Assembly: GCA_018815245.1 (NCBI GenBank)
Contig: JAHIXK010000010.1
Span: 1 to 64,000, forward strand
Length of the DNA: 64,000 bases
Reading direction: 5' to 3'
Source of the DNA: Gammaproteobacteria bacterium
GTDB taxonomy: Bacteria; Pseudomonadota; Gammaproteobacteria; Burkholderiales; Burkholderiaceae_B
Below are positions 9,101 through 17,862 of the stretch, piece by piece. Position numbers and translations under genes: made by a program. Below the pieces are notes generated by a model. It made no database searches and was not told the origin of the DNA. It worked only from the letters and a program-made list of their open reading frames with translations. Position 1 is the first letter of the stretch. Each line of letters opens with the position of its first letter.

Positions 9101-10861
9101 GGCATGACCGACATGAGCCACATTATTCAAGCCAGACGACAGAGCCAAACTCAACTTGAACAAATGCGCCTGCTTCATCAAATCACACGCGCCATTGGAA
9201 ACCGCCAAGACCTCAGCAGCATTTACCAAGTAGTAGTCAATCACCTTGAACAGCAATTGCCAGCAGATTTCTGTGTCATGGCCACGTACGACCTTGCAAG
9301 CGACACACTGCACCCCCGCGCTGTGGGCAATCATTCAAAAGCACTCGCCCGGAAACTTGGCATTGATGTGGGTGCCGTAGTGCCTGCGCGCGGAGTTAAC
9401 ATTGAGCACGCCGTGAAGGGCCACAATGTGCACAATGCCAACATGGCAATTCGACGCGGGCCAATTGGTACAGCCATGCATGAGGTAGGTGGACTGCACA
9501 GCTTGATCATCACCCCGCTGATGAATGGCGACGACGTGCTGGGCATCACTGTTGTAGCACGTACGGCAGTCGATGCCTTTACAGACGACGAAATCAGTTT
9601 TCTCCAGCAACTGAGCGAACACGTGACCCTGGCCCTGACCCAGGCAGAGCTGCTCAATGAATTGCAAGAAGCGTATAGCGACCTGAAAGAAACCCAAAAT
9701 CTGGTACTGCAACAGGAACGACTTCGCGCTTTGGCAGAAATGGCCAGTGGCATTGCTCACGATATCAACAATGCCATTTCACCCGCAGCCTTGTACGCGG
9801 AATCATTGCTGGCCACCGAACACGACATGAGCGAACGTGGCAAAAAAAACCTTCGTGTTATTCAAACCGCAATTGATGACGTGGCAAAAACAGTTGACCG
9901 CATGGGCCGCTTTGCCAGAGCAAAAGAGAACCCCGATCATCAACAACTTACCAATGTAAACCATGTTTGCAAAGAAGTGATGGACCTGACCCGTGCACGA
10001 TGGGAAGACATGGCCCACAAACAGGGCATACAGGTACACATGAAGCCGGAACTGGGGCCCGACCTACCCTTGTTGATGATGAGTGAAACCGAACTGCGGG
10101 AAATCCTGACCAACCTGATTTTCAATGCGATTGACGCGCTTCCTGAAGGTGGAGACATTTCTATTCGAACCCAGTTTCAGGGGCACAACAACGACCAACA
10201 AATTGTAATAGAAGTGTGCGACAACGGCATCGGCATGAGCGAAGAACACCGCGCCCGCTGTTTCGAACCTTTTTTCACCACCAAGGGAGAACGCGGTACA
10301 GGATTGGGTCTGGCCATGGTGTATGGCATTGTTCAACGCGCTGGTGGTTACATGGAAATTCACAGTACCGTGAATGAAGGCACCTTGATTCAAATCTATT
10401 TGCCAGCCACAGCCCATGCGACCCCAAATGCAACAACGGCAACACCTGCCATTGATTCGGGCAAGCCTACACAGCTAAAAATTCTGCTTGTTGACGATGA
10501 CACCAATGTGTTGAATGCAATGACAGACATACTGGACGCCAATGGTCATCAAATCGAGTTTGCCGATGGCGGTAAAAAAGCAATTGAATTGTTCAATGAA
10601 GCAATACATGACAAACAACCTTTCGATGTCATGATCACCGACCTGGGCATGCCCGGCATGGATGGTCGGGAACTTTCGCAACGCATCAAAACGTTGAGTC
10701 CGGACACCCCCATCATCATGCTGACCGGCTGGGGCCGGCAAATGTCTCTAAGCGGTGAGGAACTGCCGCATGTCGATGTAATATTAAGCAAACCCCCTAA
10801 AACAAGCGAATTGCACCAGGCCCTGGGCAAAATCCAAAAGAAGCAAAGACTCCCCTTGTAA
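6179..10861 (+). CDS. Giant hybrid sensor histidine kinase with two kinase modules and two receivers
   Basis: A 1560-residue soluble protein with no membrane segment. In order: receiver domain (18-135, phospho-acceptor D68), first H-box (VAHDLN, H172) and ATPase domain (about 245-380), PAS (440-550), GAF (565-720), PAS (735-855), PAS (865-985), GAF (1000-1155), second H-box (GIAHDIN, H1194), ATPase domain (1300-1415, G-box GTGLGLAM), C-terminal receiver (1434-1552, D1488). This suggests a cytoplasmic phosphorelay hub collecting several signals. It stands alone, so its output partner is not in the window. The ATG at 6179 has a weak GGAA before it; ATGs at 6212 or 6218 are possible. Confidence 0.85.
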   Translation: MHYHRCVNHWYMNMNLPTRIVVVDDELPQLDALCTLLELEGFSVKGYGHPQEALRAIQTEGCDLLLTDLRLPDMAGTQLIAKAKQSDPDLGAILMTGYGSIKTAVEAMQLGALDYVLKPFKLADIMPVIQRALENRALKRQNAQLLESVTQANQQLMELNADLDTFAARVAHDLNSVMHLIQGHANSLTSRSNANFSEQEWRHIQRIRETSTRGGQLVSDLLAFSRLGNAQIDFKTVNLREVVGRAKILTELESDGPQATWYIVNLPNVQGDESLLEQVFVNLFSNALKFSAKCDHPHVEVDLTETDDDYVISVKDNGVGFDPNLAKNLFKPFQRLHSSHEFHGHGMGLATVKKIIEKHQGQITAYSVPGDGAVFEIRLPKVIKANNPQSKPQQAAVEPERLTNRRAATLPSNELTDHQQALEALKFSMALQRIGGHIGKMGSWAIDLQANNAVYWSEETFRLLDLETDAIPNLQKGIELYIGDSRKRMAQAIADCSTTGTPFDIAAEMQTFKGRRIWTRVMGEAVPGTDGKPIRIQGCIQDITEKHKTEETLQRINRLLIAQNQVSIAIGSLESPQAMFDEICRVAPTVGEVPLVWVVQFDRENKQLKVVAQGGKHLDLMPKIVSNLGVRRDGELMAHLRKGDLYVCNNIRHEPFAASWQEEAIARGLESFVVIPLHVNGKLFAGLVNFGYGPGYFSAEMVALMQAVAKSRSLALENLVNGLEKSQTMESLKVLQTCVERLNDMVVITEAKHGDGDGPKILYVNDAFVRHTGYSPEDVIGRPPRIFNGENTQRDVIERIDVALKNWRPIREELIIYTKNREQIWIEQEIVPIADGNGSYTHWVAIQRNVTERKRSEKALEDSLQKFRSLTKVTSDCIWDWDLTTDELWWDEGIESMFGFPFGSLEPTSKSWTSRIHPEDLGRVEESIHAVIQGESNTWQDEYRFAHADGRWLDVIDRGYVIRNEEGKPVRMLGGMTDMSHIIQARRQSQTQLEQMRLLHQITRAIGNRQDLSSIYQVVVNHLEQQLPADFCVMATYDLASDTLHPRAVGNHSKALARKLGIDVGAVVPARGVNIEHAVKGHNVHNANMAIRRGPIGTAMHEVGGLHSLIITPLMNGDDVLGITVVARTAVDAFTDDEISFLQQLSEHVTLALTQAELLNELQEAYSDLKETQNLVLQQERLRALAEMASGIAHDINNAISPAALYAESLLATEHDMSERGKKNLRVIQTAIDDVAKTVDRMGRFARAKENPDHQQLTNVNHVCKEVMDLTRARWEDMAHKQGIQVHMKPELGPDLPLLMMSETELREILTNLIFNAIDALPEGGDISIRTQFQGHNNDQQIVIEVCDNGIGMSEEHRARCFEPFFTTKGERGTGLGLAMVYGIVQRAGGYMEIHSTVNEGTLIQIYLPATAHATPNATTATPAIDSGKPTQLKILLVDDDTNVLNAMTDILDANGHQIEFADGGKKAIELFNEAIHDKQPFDVMITDLGMPGMDGRELSQRIKTLSPDTPIIMLTGWGRQMSLSGEELPHVDVILSKPPKTSELHQALGKIQKKQRLPL

Positions 10862-10926
10862 GGCAGACGACAAGCTTTTCTGTCTATACTTCCGGCAAGA
10901 TCAATGACAACAAACGGAGTTTCCGA

Positions 10927-11463
10927 ATGCGCCTTTTTTCGCGCCCCATTCAGGCAGCCATGCTGGCCTGCACTGCCCTGCTGATGGCCTGTAGCCCGCC
11001 CGCCCCCGACTCCATGGACAAACTGGCCAACGGCAATGTTGTTGAAGTTCAGGGTTTGAACACTGAACAACTGACCTTCGTGACGCGCAACCGCATTGTG
11101 ACCCTGTTTGCCACCGATGCGTACAACATCATGCGCGACATGAAGCGCTACTACCCGCAGGAATTCAACAGCCACCCCACCTTGTCGGTCAAAGCGGTGA
11201 CTGAGCTGCAAAACCAGCAAGGTGAAGTGTTCCAGAACCAGCCACTGTTCACCGTGCATTGGCGCCGCGCGGATTTGAACCAGATGGATCTGGATTCCAG
11301 ATTCAGCCTGGACACCGAAGAAATTCTTCTTTACGCCGACCGTGTGGAATCACACAGCCTGGTGGGCGACCAAGTGCTGATCGAACACTGCACCGTGACC
11401 GGCAATGGCGAGAAACGCAAACGCTTTTGCGATCAGGTGATTGAAGGCTTGTTCAACAAATAA
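10927..11463 (+). CDS. Predicted lipoprotein of unknown function
   Basis: A 178-residue protein with a lipoprotein signal ending in the lipobox LMAC (cysteine about residue 22), followed by a Pro-rich linker. The mature part has mixed strands and helices and three further cysteines near the C-terminus (IEHCTVTGNGEKRKRFCDQV), two of which could pair. No family is recognised. It lies 65 bases after the giant kinase gene on the same strand and ends 14 bases from the convergent lipoprotein gene. It probably faces the periplasm. Confidence 0.6.
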   Translation: MRLFSRPIQAAMLACTALLMACSPPAPDSMDKLANGNVVEVQGLNTEQLTFVTRNRIVTLFATDAYNIMRDMKRYYPQEFNSHPTLSVKAVTELQNQQGEVFQNQPLFTVHWRRADLNQMDLDSRFSLDTEEILLYADRVESHSLVGDQVLIEHCTVTGNGEKRKRFCDQVIEGLFNK

Positions 11464-11477
11464 AAAGGCACCGCCAA

Positions 11478-12191
11478 TCAGCGAATAAACCCGGTGAGCA
11501 ACATGTTTACCTTGCCACCTTTCATGATGGACGTGTTCAGCGGCTCTTCCCGCTCCAGCTTGACCAAACCCACACCGGGTGCATACCACTCGCTGTGGTT
11601 GATCAAAATTTCCTGATAGCCCGCGCTGGCATCGGCATAAAACACCATCTTTCCCATGCCATCGATACGGACACATTTCTGGAATACGCCTGCGGGCGTT
11701 TCCACGGTGTCATCAAGCGAGGCAATTTCATACACCATGTCAAATGGCTTGATGCTGGCATTGGCCTCGATGAAGGGGGGCATCCAGTGCGCCACATAGG
11801 GGCTTGTGTCCAAAGTCCAGGTGTAACCCACGCGCAGGTTTCGCCCCTTTGGCAATATCAACCTTGCGCTTTTGTCTGCCTGCGGCTTGGTTTCAACAAT
11901 GACCCGCTTGCCAACCCGGTAAAAACCATCGTCGCGTTCCTGAATAAAGTAGTCGGTTCCATCCGATGTGCGGCGAACGGCCCCCTTGACCTCACCTTCT
12001 TCAGTTTTGAAAGCCGATTCACCGATTGTGCGAATTCCAAGCTGCGTATTGTTTTTGCCGTCAGGCTTCACATAATTCAGTGAATACTGCCACTGCATGC
12101 CCGCCTCCAGCGGGAAGTAGTCACTACCACCCACTTTGGAACACGACACCACAGAAAACACCAGCGCAGCCACACTTAAAAGTTTCAACAT
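11478..12191 (-). CDS. Predicted lipoprotein, last gene of an ExbB/ExbD-like operon
   Basis: A 237-residue protein with a lipoprotein signal and lipobox VVSC (cysteine at 17). The mature region starts YFPLEAGMQWQYSLNY, a pattern seen in many beta-rich outer-membrane-facing lipoproteins of unknown role, and it contains a W-T-L-D strand and an ERE-rich C-terminus. Its ribosome site GGAG overlaps the end of the preceding gene. Fourth gene of the operon 13971 to 11478, so it may be the envelope end of the channel complex. Function unknown. Confidence 0.6.
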   Translation of the reverse strand: MLKLLSVAALVFSVVSCSKVGGSDYFPLEAGMQWQYSLNYVKPDGKNNTQLGIRTIGESAFKTEEGEVKGAVRRTSDGTDYFIQERDDGFYRVGKRVIVETKPQADKSARLILPKGRNLRVGYTWTLDTSPYVAHWMPPFIEANASIKPFDMVYEIASLDDTVETPAGVFQKCVRIDGMGKMVFYADASAGYQEILINHSEWYAPGVGLVKLEREEPLNTSIMKGGKVNMLLTGFIR

Positions 12192-12194
12192 GGC

Positions 12195-12710
12195 TTACTT
12201 CTCCGGCAATTGGGGATCTGGCAAATCAGTGAATTCCAGATCAATTTTTTTGTCCGCTATTCGCGTGTTGTCGCGTGTGGCCTGTGGGTCGAACAATTCG
12301 CCACCCACTTCGCCAATCTGCAAATTGCCATTGCGCATTTGTCGCTGTGCAGCATCCAGCTTCACGTGCAGGTCTTTGTCATACGGCAGCACATAAGCAC
12401 GCGGCGTGTCGGAAGGACGGTCACCAGCCAGGTCACTGGCCCACACAAACAAGCGCCCCTGGATCCCTTCCGTTTTATCGGGTTCTTCAACCACCACCGC
12501 ATAAAACAAAAACCGCTTGGGCAAATCAGCCTGGCTTGGCCAACCCTGGGCGTTTTGCCAATTGATGTAGCTGACCCAATAAAAGCCCACCGACACCACA
12601 ATCAAAATGAGCTTGAAGATCCAGTTCATTCGGCCATACACAAGGGCCAGCAACAGCAGCGCCGCCAGAAAAATATAGGCAATGCCCAAACCCACTAACA
12701 CTTCATTCAT
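12195..12710 (-). CDS. Two-helix inner-membrane protein of unknown function
   Basis: A 171-residue protein with two N-terminal membrane helices (about residues 4-25 and 30-48). A periplasmic region follows, rich in charged residues and ending in a Pro/Asp-rich tail (EFTDLPDPQLPEK). No family recognised. It overlaps the ExbD-like gene before it by 4 bases (ATGA), which suggests translational coupling, and is followed 3 bases later by the lipoprotein gene. Likely a subunit of the same envelope complex. Confidence 0.6.
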   Translation of the reverse strand: MNEVLVGLGIAYIFLAALLLLALVYGRMNWIFKLILIVVSVGFYWVSYINWQNAQGWPSQADLPKRFLFYAVVVEEPDKTEGIQGRLFVWASDLAGDRPSDTPRAYVLPYDKDLHVKLDAAQRQMRNGNLQIGEVGGELFDPQATRDNTRIADKKIDLEFTDLPDPQLPEK

Positions 12711-13315
12711 TTTCCGTCTGCCTTCACCAAAGATTTTTCAAGTTGGTTGATGTTGCTCACTGTGCCATTGGCGTCAATCGTGAAACGTACCGCAGTGGCT
12801 TCGTCCCCCTCTTGCTGCAGGTTCACTGTGGAGTAATGCAACACTTTCAGTTTGGGGTTCACCTCTGCCACATACACGTTCACAGGCACGGGCTGCCTGT
12901 TTTCGGTTTTGTAGTAATGCAGGTTGACGATGTATTCGCCGGGCGGGCGGCCGCGAATGGTCAACACCTCCTGGTTCAAGGGGTTCACAAACACCTTGCC
13001 TTCTATTTCTTGCGTGTCATTGGCCAAGCCACGGTCGTCACGATCCAGGTGCAACAACCCGTCTTGCGGGCGCATGAACCACACTTGCGCACCTGCAGGC
13101 CCGGCAGCCCACACATCAATGTCGTTGGGGTCGTTGTCGGGCCAGCTGACAGTGACCAGAAATTCAGCCTTCGGATCGATGATTCCACTTTTGGCAGGCG
13201 GGTTCAGCAGCAACAACGCCATCAAAAACAGAAACGTGAAAATCAACAGGGCGTTGAAAATCAGATCGGTGAACGGGTCCAGCTCAAAGTCTGGCTTGTG
13301 ATTGAAAAGCGGCAT
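12707..13315 (-). CDS. ExbD/TolR-like single-pass protein with a periplasmic beta domain
   Basis: A 202-residue protein. Its N-terminus, DPFTDLIFNALLIFTFLFLMA (residues 13-33), resembles the ExbD/TolR membrane helix, in which an Asp in or at the helix takes part in proton flow; here D13 and D17 flank the helix start. Instead of the usual small ExbD domain, the periplasmic part (40-202) looks like a beta-sandwich: DIDVWAAGPAGAQVWF, then PPGEYIVNLHYY. That layout recalls YfaP-like/DUF2135 domains. It follows the ExbB-like gene by 5 bases. Role probably as the stator partner of that channel. Confidence 0.6.
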   Translation of the reverse strand: MPLFNHKPDFELDPFTDLIFNALLIFTFLFLMALLLLNPPAKSGIIDPKAEFLVTVSWPDNDPNDIDVWAAGPAGAQVWFMRPQDGLLHLDRDDRGLANDTQEIEGKVFVNPLNQEVLTIRGRPPGEYIVNLHYYKTENRQPVPVNVYVAEVNPKLKVLHYSTVNLQQEGDEATAVRFTIDANGTVSNINQLEKSLVKADGK

Positions 13316-13320
13316 GCTGC

Positions 13321-13971
13321 TTAGCTCGCTTTCACGTTTCGGTGCGCATAATCCACGGTAGCCGCAATCAATTTGTCCGCATGTCGATCCAGCAACAAAA
13401 ACTGCACGCCCAGCAAAATGCTGCCAATCAAACCCACCAGCGTGGTGTTCATGGCCACGCCCATGCCCTGCGTCATTTGTTGCATCAGGGTTTTTATATC
13501 GGATATGTCCAGTTGCTCAAGCCCTTCGAGACTGCTCAGCATCATGATGAAACCCACCACCGTGCCCAGCAAACCCAACTTGATCATGAGGCCCGTGACA
13601 AACCAACCCACCTGGTGCGTTCCCCGCGCGCGCTCGGCCATGACTTCGGCCATCAACTGGCCCTCGCTGGGGTGTGCCAATGGGTGTGTCAGGTAATCGT
13701 GGCAAATGGATTGCCCCAGTTTGAATTCACCCACACCACTGCGAATTTGCTCAAAGTAATGGGCCTGCCTGCTTAGAAAAAGGCTGCGCCAACCCGCAAG
13801 GCAACTACCCACCACAAAGGCAATCACGATCACCACGCAAATGCGTGTGTTGTCAGTCAGGATGATCCATTGAAACAAACCCTTGTGCCAGGTCATGTAA
13901 AAACCAAACCCGGTCAGGCTGATCAACAGCACCCACAGCAAGAACAGGGTGTGTGTTTTGTTGGTATTCAA
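13321..13971 (-). CDS. MotA/TolQ/ExbB-family proton channel subunit
   Basis: A 216-residue membrane protein with three main helices: one near the N-terminus, then two framing the family core (about 115-190). The core reads GLLGTVVGFIMMLSSLEG followed by MTQGMGVAMNTTLVGLIGSILLG. These are the conserved helices of MotA/TolQ/ExbB, which couple the proton motive force to work in the envelope. The start is taken as TTG at 13971 because AAGGGGA stands about 10 bases upstream; a GTG at 14049 has no such site. It is first in a four-gene operon with an ExbD-like protein, not near any TonB or Pal gene. Confidence 0.78.
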   Translation of the reverse strand: MNTNKTHTLFLLWVLLISLTGFGFYMTWHKGLFQWIILTDNTRICVVIVIAFVVGSCLAGWRSLFLSRQAHYFEQIRSGVGEFKLGQSICHDYLTHPLAHPSEGQLMAEVMAERARGTHQVGWFVTGLMIKLGLLGTVVGFIMMLSSLEGLEQLDISDIKTLMQQMTQGMGVAMNTTLVGLIGSILLGVQFLLLDRHADKLIAATVDYAHRNVKAS

Positions 13972-14087
13972 CGCGAATAGTCCCCTTGTTATTGTTGGCC
14001 TGTCCCAGTTTGAAACAGTTGGGAAAGGGCGTGGGGTTTTGCTGCCCACAACAAGAAGCTATTAGCAAGCTACATTCCATGCCGTGG

Positions 14088-15104
14088 TTAAAACGCAAAC
14101 GGCTCGGTTTGCCGGAAGATGCGCTGCACATTCAACTGGTGGGTTTCAAGCGCTTTGGCATTGGCTTTCAAGTCTGTTTGAACATACACCGGGTTTTGAA
14201 ACTCGCCGATTTGCGCGCTGATCTGCCCGATCAATTCCACCTCGCTTACGCCTTCCTCAAGCCCATACAACACCTCTTGTTGAACGCGGACAAAGTAATT
14301 CAAATTGCGCGCTACCCAGTCGCGGCCCAAGGCACCGAAGGAAGTCAGAATGGTGTCGTCTGCGGACATGCGTGTTTTCAAGCGACCCAAAAAGTTGATT
14401 CGTTCAACCACATCGCCGTCGTACAAATCGGGAATGTCGCGGTTTTGAACTGCCGAACCAACCCACCAAAGTTTCAATTCCTGATTGCGCAGCACAAGTG
14501 CTTCTTCAGTTTCCAGGTCCTTGTACAGCCGGTATTTCCAGGGTGTCCAGTCACCGTTCAACAAACCCAGGTGACCTGCTTTGGTTCTTAAAATACGCTG
14601 GGGCACCAAAGATTCGGTGCCTTTTACGGCGTTGCTGCCCATGCGTTCGGAAAAATTTTCAATGCATGTCGGGCAGCGGGCCTGCATCAAATCGGCGGTG
14701 CGCTTACCCGCCACCAAGCGGCCTGCAAACGATTCACCTTCACGCAAGGTTCCGGCAAACGGGGCGCGAAAACCCACATTGCCCAGCACATGTTCAGGCT
14801 TGGGCTGGGTGTTCAGAATCCACACGGGCTTGGTGCCAAATTTTGAGCGAATAGCCGCCGCCGCACTTTCACCCACCGCCGCCGTGGCGCCAGAATCGAT
14901 CACTAGAATTGCTTTCGGGGAATCCACGACCACGATCGACAAGGCAAACTCCTGTCCCTCGGGGGGCAGACTTTGGCCTGCACAGGTCCATTCGTACACG
15001 GTGGCCCGGTGTTGCTGCCAGCATGTATCGCCTTGCGCATTGGCAAGCGGCGAAAACAGGATCAACAAAAAGGCAAACAGGGAACTTCTGCTTTTGAGAA
15101 ACAT
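14088..15104 (-). CDS. Secreted metallo-beta-lactamase-fold protein with degenerate metal motif (quinoprotein-relay-like)
   Basis: A 338-residue protein with a signal peptide ending LANAQ. The order of strands (AILVIDSGATAAVGES, then KPVWILNTQPKPEHVLGN) follows the SoxH-related quinoprotein relay hydrolases. The normal NTHxHxDHxxGN zinc motif is here NTQPKPEHVLGN, with the first two histidines lost. Cysteines RCPTC are present in the middle. The gene follows a TonB receptor gene by 66 bases on the same strand. It may be a binding protein rather than an enzyme. The ATG at 15104 is preferred to a TTG at 15131. Confidence 0.6.
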   Translation of the reverse strand: MFLKSRSSLFAFLLILFSPLANAQGDTCWQQHRATVYEWTCAGQSLPPEGQEFALSIVVVDSPKAILVIDSGATAAVGESAAAAIRSKFGTKPVWILNTQPKPEHVLGNVGFRAPFAGTLREGESFAGRLVAGKRTADLMQARCPTCIENFSERMGSNAVKGTESLVPQRILRTKAGHLGLLNGDWTPWKYRLYKDLETEEALVLRNQELKLWWVGSAVQNRDIPDLYDGDVVERINFLGRLKTRMSADDTILTSFGALGRDWVARNLNYFVRVQQEVLYGLEEGVSEVELIGQISAQIGEFQNPVYVQTDLKANAKALETHQLNVQRIFRQTEPFAF

Positions 15105-15170
15105 ACGCAATAAAAACCTGAATCGACACAACCCCGAAAGGATAGCCGATTCAGGCGCTACAGCAAAATG

Positions 15171-17654
15171 CTAGAACCTCAGGCTCACCCCGACCCACGC
15201 ATTTCGGGGGGTGCCGGGTGCCAGAAAGGATTCATAGGTAATGTCGTCTTCGTTTTCAACCAACGCCCCGTTGCGGTCAAAAATATTCCCACCCAACACA
15301 GCCCCGTTAAAATATTCCCGGTCAAACACATTGTTCAAACGGGCGATCAGGGTCAGGTTTTTGTTTAAGGCGTGGTTCACACCCAGATTGAACACGGCAA
15401 AGCCGGGTACTCGCCCGTTGTCCTTGAACTCCACGGGCCCCTCGCCGGGAATGTTCACCACACCCGCCTGGTGTTGATTGTTCTCGTTGCCACGCGCGTA
15501 TTGTTCGCTTTGCGCCTGCATGTCGACAAACAGCGTGGTCGCATTGCTGGCCTTGTAGCCCATCGACAACTTCACATTGTGCTCGGCCAGGCCCGGAATT
15601 TTGTTGCCGGGTTGTACCTGAATAAAACCACCCTCCACTGCCGGGTCGCCGTTCAAGTCCACCGCACTGCTGTTGCCCTCACTGGCAAGGCGGGCCGGGG
15701 TTTGAAACGTCGCATCCAGGTACTGGTAACTTGCACCAAAGTTCCACACTGACATTTCCCAGTCAAAATCAAGCTCCACGCCCTGCCGGCGGGTTTTGCC
15801 GTAGTTCTGGAAAAAGCCGCCTGAACCCGCACCATCGGTTACAAACAAAATGTCGTTCTTGTTGTTGGCACGGAACACATTGAACGAGAAACCATACTGG
15901 TTGCTGCCACTGGCCCAACGGGTGCGGTAGCCCCCCTCCACCGTGGTAGTAATAACCTGTTCAAGAAACGGATCGGCCGCCATGGCGTTGGGCAACAGGC
16001 AAGGGAATTCCGGGTCGGAACAGGCCAGCTCCACAGGGGTGGGCACCCGGTTGCTGGTGCCTGCACTGGCATACCAAGTGCTGCGCACGGCGGTTTGGTA
16101 AGAAATACCCACCGACGGGTTAAACCGCTGGTAGGTGTAATCATTGTTCAGGCCGGGGCTGGCCTCGCCTTCGGCATTGATCAACACAGGGCTTAAACGG
16201 TCTGTGGTTTTCACCGATGCGTGGTTGTAGCGGCCACCCAGCAACAGGGTGGTTTTGTCATTCAATGTCCACATGTCTTGGGCATACACGCCAAACTGGC
16301 GGTTGTTCGCTTCCACATTCACCTGCTCAATGGGTGCGTACAATTCGCGCACCGTGCGGTCATTGTTGAACACGCCCAAGGCGTAACTGCGACGAAAATC
16401 CGATTTGCCAAATTCAAGCTGTGTGCCCACCAACACCTTGTGCGCCCCCATGGGGGCCAGGGCATATTGCAGACCCAGGCCCACGACATCCTGATTCAAC
16501 ACGCCACGGTTGTTCGCACCGGGGCAATCGGCGCTGTCGGGGTCCCTTGCAGCAGGGTCATTTTCATCGAAGGTCACGGTGCCTGGCGCATAGGCAGTTG
16601 ATGCGGGGGCACTGCAAGTCACATTGTAGGTGCCGGGGCCCAGGTTGCCTTCCACCGCCGCGCGGTCGGGCTCGAACTCGGCCACGCCATAGCGATAGTC
16701 CTCGTTCTCGTTGCCATCACCATTGAAAGTTGTGGACTTGGAACTACGATAATAAGCGTTCGCAGTCAGCTCAGCGCCACTTTGCAGGTAGCGCGTAAAG
16801 TCCACCGCAAACTGCCCGCCCGTGTTTTGGGTGTTGTCAAAATAGGTGTAAGACTGCGCGCGGTTTTCTTCGTAAAAGCTGCGCGGCACCACACCATTGC
16901 CGTTCAAATCCGATTCATACAGCGACAAGCTGAAATTCGTTAGCGAATCGTCGGTGGCCACACCCATTTTGCCGAACAGCTGCATGACCGAACTGGGCGA
17001 CAGCACGCGCCAGCCATCTTCATTGAATGAATTGAAATTCACATAAAAATCGCGCTTTGTGGGCTCATCAACCCAGCCCTTCTGTACGCCAAATCGGGTG
17101 CGCCCGAAATCGCCAAGCTCTGCATCCAGCTGAGTGCCCTGAAAATCGCGCCCGCTTTTGGTTTGCATCACGATGGCCCCGCCCAATGAATTCAAACCGA
17201 ATTGCGGCATGGTGCCGGGCAGCACAGTAACCTCCTTCAGGGCCGACTGCGGTATGGCATCAAAGCGCACCACATCCCCAAAAGTTTCGTTCTGGCGTAC
17301 ACCATCCACATACACCGACAAACCGGGGGGCGTGCCCAACAAGGGCGTCACCGAAAACCCGCGGTAGGTCACGTCCGACTGGTATGGGTTGCCCTGGTTG
17401 TCTGTCACCTGCACGCCATTGATACCGCGAAACAGGCTGCGGCTGATCGATTCCCGATCCGTATTCTGTTCCAGCGCTTCCACTTTCTTGACGCTGAATG
17501 GTGCCTTCTCCACAGGCATGGCACCACCGGGCAAAGGCGTGGTGGAAATAACCTCAACCTCGTCAAGTTGTTGTGCCTGCACAGGGTTAAACACAGAAAA
17601 AACAGACAGTGCAACAATGCTTTTGCACAGGTGAAACGGGTGACGCGCGACCAT
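15171..17654 (-). CDS. TonB-dependent outer-membrane receptor (ligand unknown)
   Basis: An 827-residue receptor with a signal peptide (to about residue 28), a TonB-box-like segment (LDEVEVIST), a plug domain (about 45-165) containing GLSVYVDGVRQNE and FGLNSLGGAIVMQTKSG, and a 22-strand barrel ending in a C-terminal Phe (VGVSLRF). It is expected to move a scarce ligand across the outer membrane using TonB. No Fur-like box is visible upstream. The neighbour is a PQQ-relay-like secreted protein, so PQQ or a metal chelate such as a lanthanide complex are possible ligands; this is a guess from context. Confidence 0.85.
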   Translation of the reverse strand: MVARHPFHLCKSIVALSVFSVFNPVQAQQLDEVEVISTTPLPGGAMPVEKAPFSVKKVEALEQNTDRESISRSLFRGINGVQVTDNQGNPYQSDVTYRGFSVTPLLGTPPGLSVYVDGVRQNETFGDVVRFDAIPQSALKEVTVLPGTMPQFGLNSLGGAIVMQTKSGRDFQGTQLDAELGDFGRTRFGVQKGWVDEPTKRDFYVNFNSFNEDGWRVLSPSSVMQLFGKMGVATDDSLTNFSLSLYESDLNGNGVVPRSFYEENRAQSYTYFDNTQNTGGQFAVDFTRYLQSGAELTANAYYRSSKSTTFNGDGNENEDYRYGVAEFEPDRAAVEGNLGPGTYNVTCSAPASTAYAPGTVTFDENDPAARDPDSADCPGANNRGVLNQDVVGLGLQYALAPMGAHKVLVGTQLEFGKSDFRRSYALGVFNNDRTVRELYAPIEQVNVEANNRQFGVYAQDMWTLNDKTTLLLGGRYNHASVKTTDRLSPVLINAEGEASPGLNNDYTYQRFNPSVGISYQTAVRSTWYASAGTSNRVPTPVELACSDPEFPCLLPNAMAADPFLEQVITTTVEGGYRTRWASGSNQYGFSFNVFRANNKNDILFVTDGAGSGGFFQNYGKTRRQGVELDFDWEMSVWNFGASYQYLDATFQTPARLASEGNSSAVDLNGDPAVEGGFIQVQPGNKIPGLAEHNVKLSMGYKASNATTLFVDMQAQSEQYARGNENNQHQAGVVNIPGEGPVEFKDNGRVPGFAVFNLGVNHALNKNLTLIARLNNVFDREYFNGAVLGGNIFDRNGALVENEDDITYESFLAPGTPRNAWVGVSLRF

Positions 17655-17862
17655 GAACTAGCCTTTCAGGATGAATTGTTATTGTGAAGCCGCGCGGTTG
17701 GCCTGCTCTGCACGCCAGGAGGATTGGCCAGGCAACCACGCAACTTGATTTGTTCAAGGACATGTTCAATTATTCTGTCAAAATCGAACAGGGAAGTTTT
17801 CCCGAAAAGCATCTTCCCCCTTTCACGGCCTCTGTTTCTGGTGCACATTGTGGCAATTCGTT

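Noticed and set aside
10549-11259. 236-codon open frame on the minus strand
   Set aside because: Spans the end of the kinase gene and the lipoprotein gene on the other strand; no family features.
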